NCBI GenBank assembly: GCA_004362315.1
Contig: SNWL01000010.1
Span: forward strand, 1-64,000
DNA: 64,000 nucleotides
Source of the DNA: Mycobacterium sp. BK086
Lineage (GTDB): Bacteria > Actinomycetota > Actinomycetes > Mycobacteriales > Mycobacteriaceae
Direction: 5' to 3'
Both the position numbers and the translations under genes were made by a program. The notes under the pieces are model-generated. The model was not told the origin of the DNA. It worked only from the letters and a program-made list of their open reading frames with translations, and searched no databases. This document shows, piece by piece, positions 60,593 to 64,000 of this stretch; position 1 is the stretch's first letter; every line of letters starts with the position of its first letter.

Positions 60593-63118
60593 TCAGGAAA
60601 GTGCCATTGCCGCGGCGGTCTGGTCTGAAGGCCAGCTGATGACGGCCTCCTCTTTCAGCAGGGTGATGGTCCGAGCGTCGTAGCCGAGCTCCTCGAGGAT
60701 CGCTCGAGTGTGTTCGCCCTTCTCACAGAAGGCCCCGCCGTGGCCGGGTGTACGAGAGAACCCCACCACGGGGGCATGCCGGCCATATGTACCGCCGAAG
60801 CTCGGGTGCTGCGATGCCGCCATCATGCCCACCGCCAACGATTGCGGATCGCGGTAGAGGAACGCGAAATGGGACATCGCGTCGGCCACAACGCATCCCA
60901 CACCGGCTGCCACTGAAGCGGATTCCCATTCTCGTGCTGGCCGGGTTCGGAAGACGGCCTCGAGCAGTTCCGCCAGCGCCGCATCATGAACGTCGCGCGC
61001 AGCACGGGAAGCGAATCGTGGATCGCTGGCGAGGTCGTCGCGGCCAGCGACCGAACAGAACGCGGCGAATTGTTCATCGCTCAGCGCAGCAAGGAACACC
61101 CACCGCGAATCGGGGTTGTCATACGGCTCGATGGTCTCGGCATCGCGCAGCGGAGCGGTTTCGTACAGGCGATACGTCGCGCCGGTACCCAGCTGTAAGT
61201 GGTCAGGTGACCGCCGCGGCTGCTTGCCGTCATAGGCAAGCGCGTCTTCACAGTTTAGATAGATGTTGGACACGATCATGGCCGATTCCACATGCTGGCC
61301 TTGTGCGGTGCGCTGGCGTGCCAGGATGCCGAGCATCATGGCCGCAGCGTGCCCGGCGGCCGCGACCGGATCCGCGCCCGTCTCAGTCAGCGGGGGATTA
61401 CCTTGTCCCGCTTGGTAGTCGGTGGTTCCGGCAAATGCCGCGATGACTGGGTCGATGGCCGGCTGGCGAGAATACGGGCCGGTCGAGCCATACGAGGCGC
61501 CGTACTGGTAGACGATGTCCGGTTTAATCGCGCGCAGGGTCTCCTCGTCGATTCCGAGTGACTCGGGCACCCCCGGCCGGAAGCTATGCACGAATACATC
61601 GGCGTTGGCCACTAGCCGGTGCACTATCTCGCGTCCCCGCGGATCCTTGAGGTTCAACGCGATACTCTCTTTGCCCTGCATCGCGCGAACCATGTTGTTG
61701 TGGCCCAGGTTCAGTACTGGATCCGAGACCCCGGCGCCGCCGGCCAGCGCTCGATAGGGATCACCGCGCACCGGTTCGATCTTGATAACCCTGGCGCCAA
61801 GGTCGGTGAGCAGCGCGGTCGCGAACGGCGTTGCGTAATAGTAGGCGGCTTCAATGATCGTGATTCCTGCCAATGGCCCGTCAGACAATTCAGCAGGAGC
61901 CGACGGCCTGGCGGGGAACGGCGATTCGGTTCGCAGCTTGGGGATCTCGTCGCTATGTTCTCCTGGCGTCGGAGCCGGCCCGCGCACGTGCGCCGGCGCG
62001 GTCGGGATCTTGGCCAGCGGGCCGACTTCGAGGATCGGACCGACGCGCGGGTCGGTTACTTCGACGGTCGCACCGTAAGCCGCCAGCTGCGGGTGCCTCA
62101 GGGCTTCCTGCGTCGTCTGCACAACGTCACCGCACACGTTGCCGTTGGCCACGTAGGCGTCCAACCACTGAGCGGCGGTGCATTCCTTCATCCGCTGCTG
62201 GATGAGCGAAATCAGCTCGCTTCTGGCCTCGTTGTCGGGGAAGCGGTAGGGCGCGCCCTTGAAGCGCTCGTCGTTCCATATCCAGTCGAAGCCCAGGACC
62301 TCGATCCACGCCGGAAAGAAGTGCGGTTCGGTGTGTGAGTGCACGATCCAGCGTCCGTCTTGGCACTCGACGCGCATTCCGATCAGATTGGCTTCGCGTG
62401 GATCACGATGGTGCGGAAGGGTATGCGCCTCGTCCTGCTTGGGGCTGGCCTCCACTGCCGCCTCAGCTGGCAGCTCTTCGCCATCGCGGAGCAGCCAGCG
62501 AACGCCCGGATTCTGCCGGCAACTGAGAGCCTGCAGCATCGTCGTCGTCACCAACTGACCTTCGCCGGTCAACTCGCGTGCTCGCAACGCCGCAAGGATC
62601 CCCTGCACCGCGAGCATGGCCGCGAAGTAGGACCCGTCCCTGCTGGCCCGAAAGACCGGCCGGTGGCCCTCGGCATGCCAGCCGGCCTGATCGCGGAAAA
62701 TCCCAGCCTTGGCCATGACCAGCCCGTCATCGGCGTCCAGGCCAGCCAGCGGCCCTGTCCGGCCGAAAGCGGTGATGTCGCAGTAAACCAACGCCGGATT
62801 GAGTGAAGCGAACGCATCGTAGTCGATTGCACTGTGCCGCAACTTTTCTGGCGGCAGCGCGACCACCACGACGTCGACGGCCGGGACGAGCTTCCTGATC
62901 TGATCTCCGCCTTCCGGCGATCCCAGGTCGATACCTACGCTCTTCTTGCCCCGGTTGAGCAACAAGTACGCAGGCTCCTCCTCGGCGCAGTCGCGCTCTG
63001 AGATGTTGTCGACCCGGATCACCTCGGCGCCGAAGTCCGCAAGAACCATCGTCGCCAGCGGACCCGCCAGCCCTTCGGTGAGATCCAGAACCCGCAACCC
63101 TGCGGTAGCTCCGAGCAT
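60593..63118 (-). CDS. Tandem two-domain CaiB/BaiF CoA-transferase
   Basis: 841 residues, twice the usual 400. Domain 1 (about 1-395) begins LRVLDLTEGLAGPLATMVLADFGAEVIRVD with its catalytic Asp expected in RDGSYFAAMLAVQGILAALRA. Domain 2 (about 415-841) begins GITIIEAAYYYATPFATALLTDLGARVIKIE with TGADPVAAAGHAAAMMLGILARQ. A Pro-rich linker (PTPGEHSDEIPKLRTESPFP) joins them. Since family enzymes work as interlocked dimers, the fusion may be an intramolecular heterodimer. Located between two amidohydrolase genes. Confidence 0.92.
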   Translation of the reverse strand: MLGATAGLRVLDLTEGLAGPLATMVLADFGAEVIRVDNISERDCAEEEPAYLLLNRGKKSVGIDLGSPEGGDQIRKLVPAVDVVVVALPPEKLRHSAIDYDAFASLNPALVYCDITAFGRTGPLAGLDADDGLVMAKAGIFRDQAGWHAEGHRPVFRASRDGSYFAAMLAVQGILAALRARELTGEGQLVTTTMLQALSCRQNPGVRWLLRDGEELPAEAAVEASPKQDEAHTLPHHRDPREANLIGMRVECQDGRWIVHSHTEPHFFPAWIEVLGFDWIWNDERFKGAPYRFPDNEARSELISLIQQRMKECTAAQWLDAYVANGNVCGDVVQTTQEALRHPQLAAYGATVEVTDPRVGPILEVGPLAKIPTAPAHVRGPAPTPGEHSDEIPKLRTESPFPARPSAPAELSDGPLAGITIIEAAYYYATPFATALLTDLGARVIKIEPVRGDPYRALAGGAGVSDPVLNLGHNNMVRAMQGKESIALNLKDPRGREIVHRLVANADVFVHSFRPGVPESLGIDEETLRAIKPDIVYQYGASYGSTGPYSRQPAIDPVIAAFAGTTDYQAGQGNPPLTETGADPVAAAGHAAAMMLGILARQRTAQGQHVESAMIVSNIYLNCEDALAYDGKQPRRSPDHLQLGTGATYRLYETAPLRDAETIEPYDNPDSRWVFLAALSDEQFAAFCSVAGRDDLASDPRFASRAARDVHDAALAELLEAVFRTRPAREWESASVAAGVGCVVADAMSHFAFLYRDPQSLAVGMMAASQHPSFGGTYGRHAPVVGFSRTPGHGGAFCEKGEHTRAILEELGYDARTITLLKEEAVISWPSDQTAAAMALS

Positions 63119-63147
63119 CGATGCCCGTCCCGTCCGTCGTCTATCGC

Positions 63148-64000
63148 CTACGCGGCCACGCTGATGGTGGAGGGCAGGTCGTAGGGGATCTTGTACATGT
63201 CAGCAGCGTTCTTCCACATGATCCGCTCGATTTCGCTGGGGGTAGCGCCCTCGCGCTCCAGGATCTCGCGGCCCAGTTGGTAATCGAACGGCCAGTTGCT
63301 CGATGAGTGCGGGAAATCGGGGCCCCACATGATGTTTCCGATCCCGATGTCGTAGCGGCAGGCCGCGCCGACCTCGTCGACGATGTAAACCACCGACACG
63401 TTGCGACGGAAGTACTCGCTGGGCAGCATCGGTAACCCCCAATCGCGGCGGTTACGCAGCACCGAGTCGTCGAATCTTTCCAGGAAGTAGGGGACCCATC
63501 CGGTGTGTACCTCGGTGCCGATGAATTTGAGCTGCGGGAATCGCTCGAACACGCCCGATGCGATCATCCTCGTCAAGATCGCAGGGAAACTGCCTGCGTT
63601 GATATCAACACCCATCTTCTTGGCGTTCTTTGTGTGCTGCTCCAACCCGGCACCGTCGGTGAGCCTGCCGAGATCTCCAGCCGGAAAGAAGAATTGGGTG
63701 TGCACGTTAATCGGCATGTCGATGTCGACGGCCGCCGCCCAGAACCGATCATCGATCGCGGCGGGGTCAGTGAACGAGCCGCTCGGGTAGGACTCGAGCT
63801 GAACGGTGCGCAAGCCGAGTTCGGCGCAGCGTTGCAGCTCCGAGATGGAGTCCTCGATGCCCGTCGTCGGCATGGTCCCGTTGCACACGAAACGCTCGGG
63901 CGCGTAATTCTGGAATGAGGCGATCCAGTCGTTGTAGACCTTGATGCAGGCGAAGCTGAGCTCGGGGTCCGGGCACAGCTTGATGCCGTTCCACACCGTC
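63148..64000 (-). CDS. ACMSD-type amidohydrolase, 5' end outside window
   Basis: About 284 C-terminal residues; the frame is open to base 64000, so the N-terminal D-x-H strand is not visible. VKVYNDWIAS-type block (here CIKVYNDWIASFQNYAPERF), the middle histidine in MPINVHTQFFFPAG, IGTEVHTGWVPYFLERFDD, and the aspartate in IMWGPDFPHSSSNWPFD are present, so this copy looks active. It ends MYKIPYDLP. Same family as 45983, 49921 and 59347. Confidence 0.87.
   Translation of the reverse strand, partial: TVWNGIKLCPDPELSFACIKVYNDWIASFQNYAPERFVCNGTMPTTGIEDSISELQRCAELGLRTVQLESYPSGSFTDPAAIDDRFWAAAVDIDMPINVHTQFFFPAGDLGRLTDGAGLEQHTKNAKKMGVDINAGSFPAILTRMIASGVFERFPQLKFIGTEVHTGWVPYFLERFDDSVLRNRRDWGLPMLPSEYFRRNVSVVYIVDEVGAACRYDIGIGNIMWGPDFPHSSSNWPFDYQLGREILEREGATPSEIERIMWKNAADMYKIPYDLPSTISVAA

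Noticed and set aside
1..64000. CRISPR arrays, tRNA/rRNA genes, IS elements, phage genes
   Set aside because: No regularly spaced repeats, no RNA-gene signatures and no transposase or integrase frames were seen.

Overview
The window is GC-rich, densely coded actinobacterial DNA. It most likely comes from a Mycobacteriaceae member (Mycobacterium/Mycolicibacterium). This rests on a yrbE-mceA-F transporter operon with a lipoprotein MceE, heteromeric acyl-CoA dehydrogenase pairs, Ltp/DUF35 thiolase-fold modules, several P450s with [3Fe-4S] ferredoxins, and a six-helix HAMP adenylyl cyclase of the mycobacterial kind. I saw no rRNA, tRNA, IS element, phage gene or CRISPR array. The whole window reads as a large accessory catabolic region.

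Left part (1-6.5 kb, mostly minus strand): the 5' end of a YrbEA permease gene that runs off the left edge; a DUF35 + thiolase-fold + ABM-like gene set; a lone Rieske ferredoxin; and a heteromeric acyl-CoA dehydrogenase pair. A secreted protein gene follows on the plus strand.

6.5-24.5 kb (all minus strand): about 18 kb of co-oriented genes. They run P450, TauD/TfdA dioxygenase, MDR reductase, P450, four SDRs, ferredoxin reductase, then yrbEB-mceA-B-C-D-E-F. A divergent TetR gene (24.6 kb) sits beside a good palindromic operator. The layout suggests that the Mce system imports the compound oxidised by the P450/dioxygenase/SDR set. The transporter has only one yrbE gene.

25-41 kb: an SDR-P450-ferredoxin operon; a second TetR; a plus-strand operon of two acyl-CoA dehydrogenases, a 59-codon gene, a ferredoxin, an esterase and a membrane adenylyl cyclase; then a minus-strand set with a second SDR + TauD module, DUF35 + Ltp2-like aldolase, an acyl-CoA synthetase and two hypothetical/NTF2-like genes. 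Together these resemble the activation, alpha,beta-dehydrogenation, 3-hydroxyacyl oxidation and retro-aldol logic known from sterol side-chain breakdown. No recognisable enoyl-CoA hydratase is present.

41-64 kb: CaiB/BaiF CoA-transferase, aldehyde dehydrogenase, more SDRs, an HIBADH-like dehydrogenase, an atypical beta-lactamase-fold protein, four ACMSD-type amidohydrolases (one without its metal ligands), a natural DUF35-thiolase fusion, a D-aminoacylase-like amidohydrolase, two MmgE/PrpD proteins flanking a LeuC/LeuD-like hydratase, and an 841-residue tandem CaiB protein. This looks like a CoA-ester/polycarboxylate pathway that I cannot match to a described one.

Two apparent shared operator families link the promoters: a CCGTACG(A/T) element and a TGNCA-N6-TGNCA palindrome that occurs as a conserved tandem pair at two promoters.
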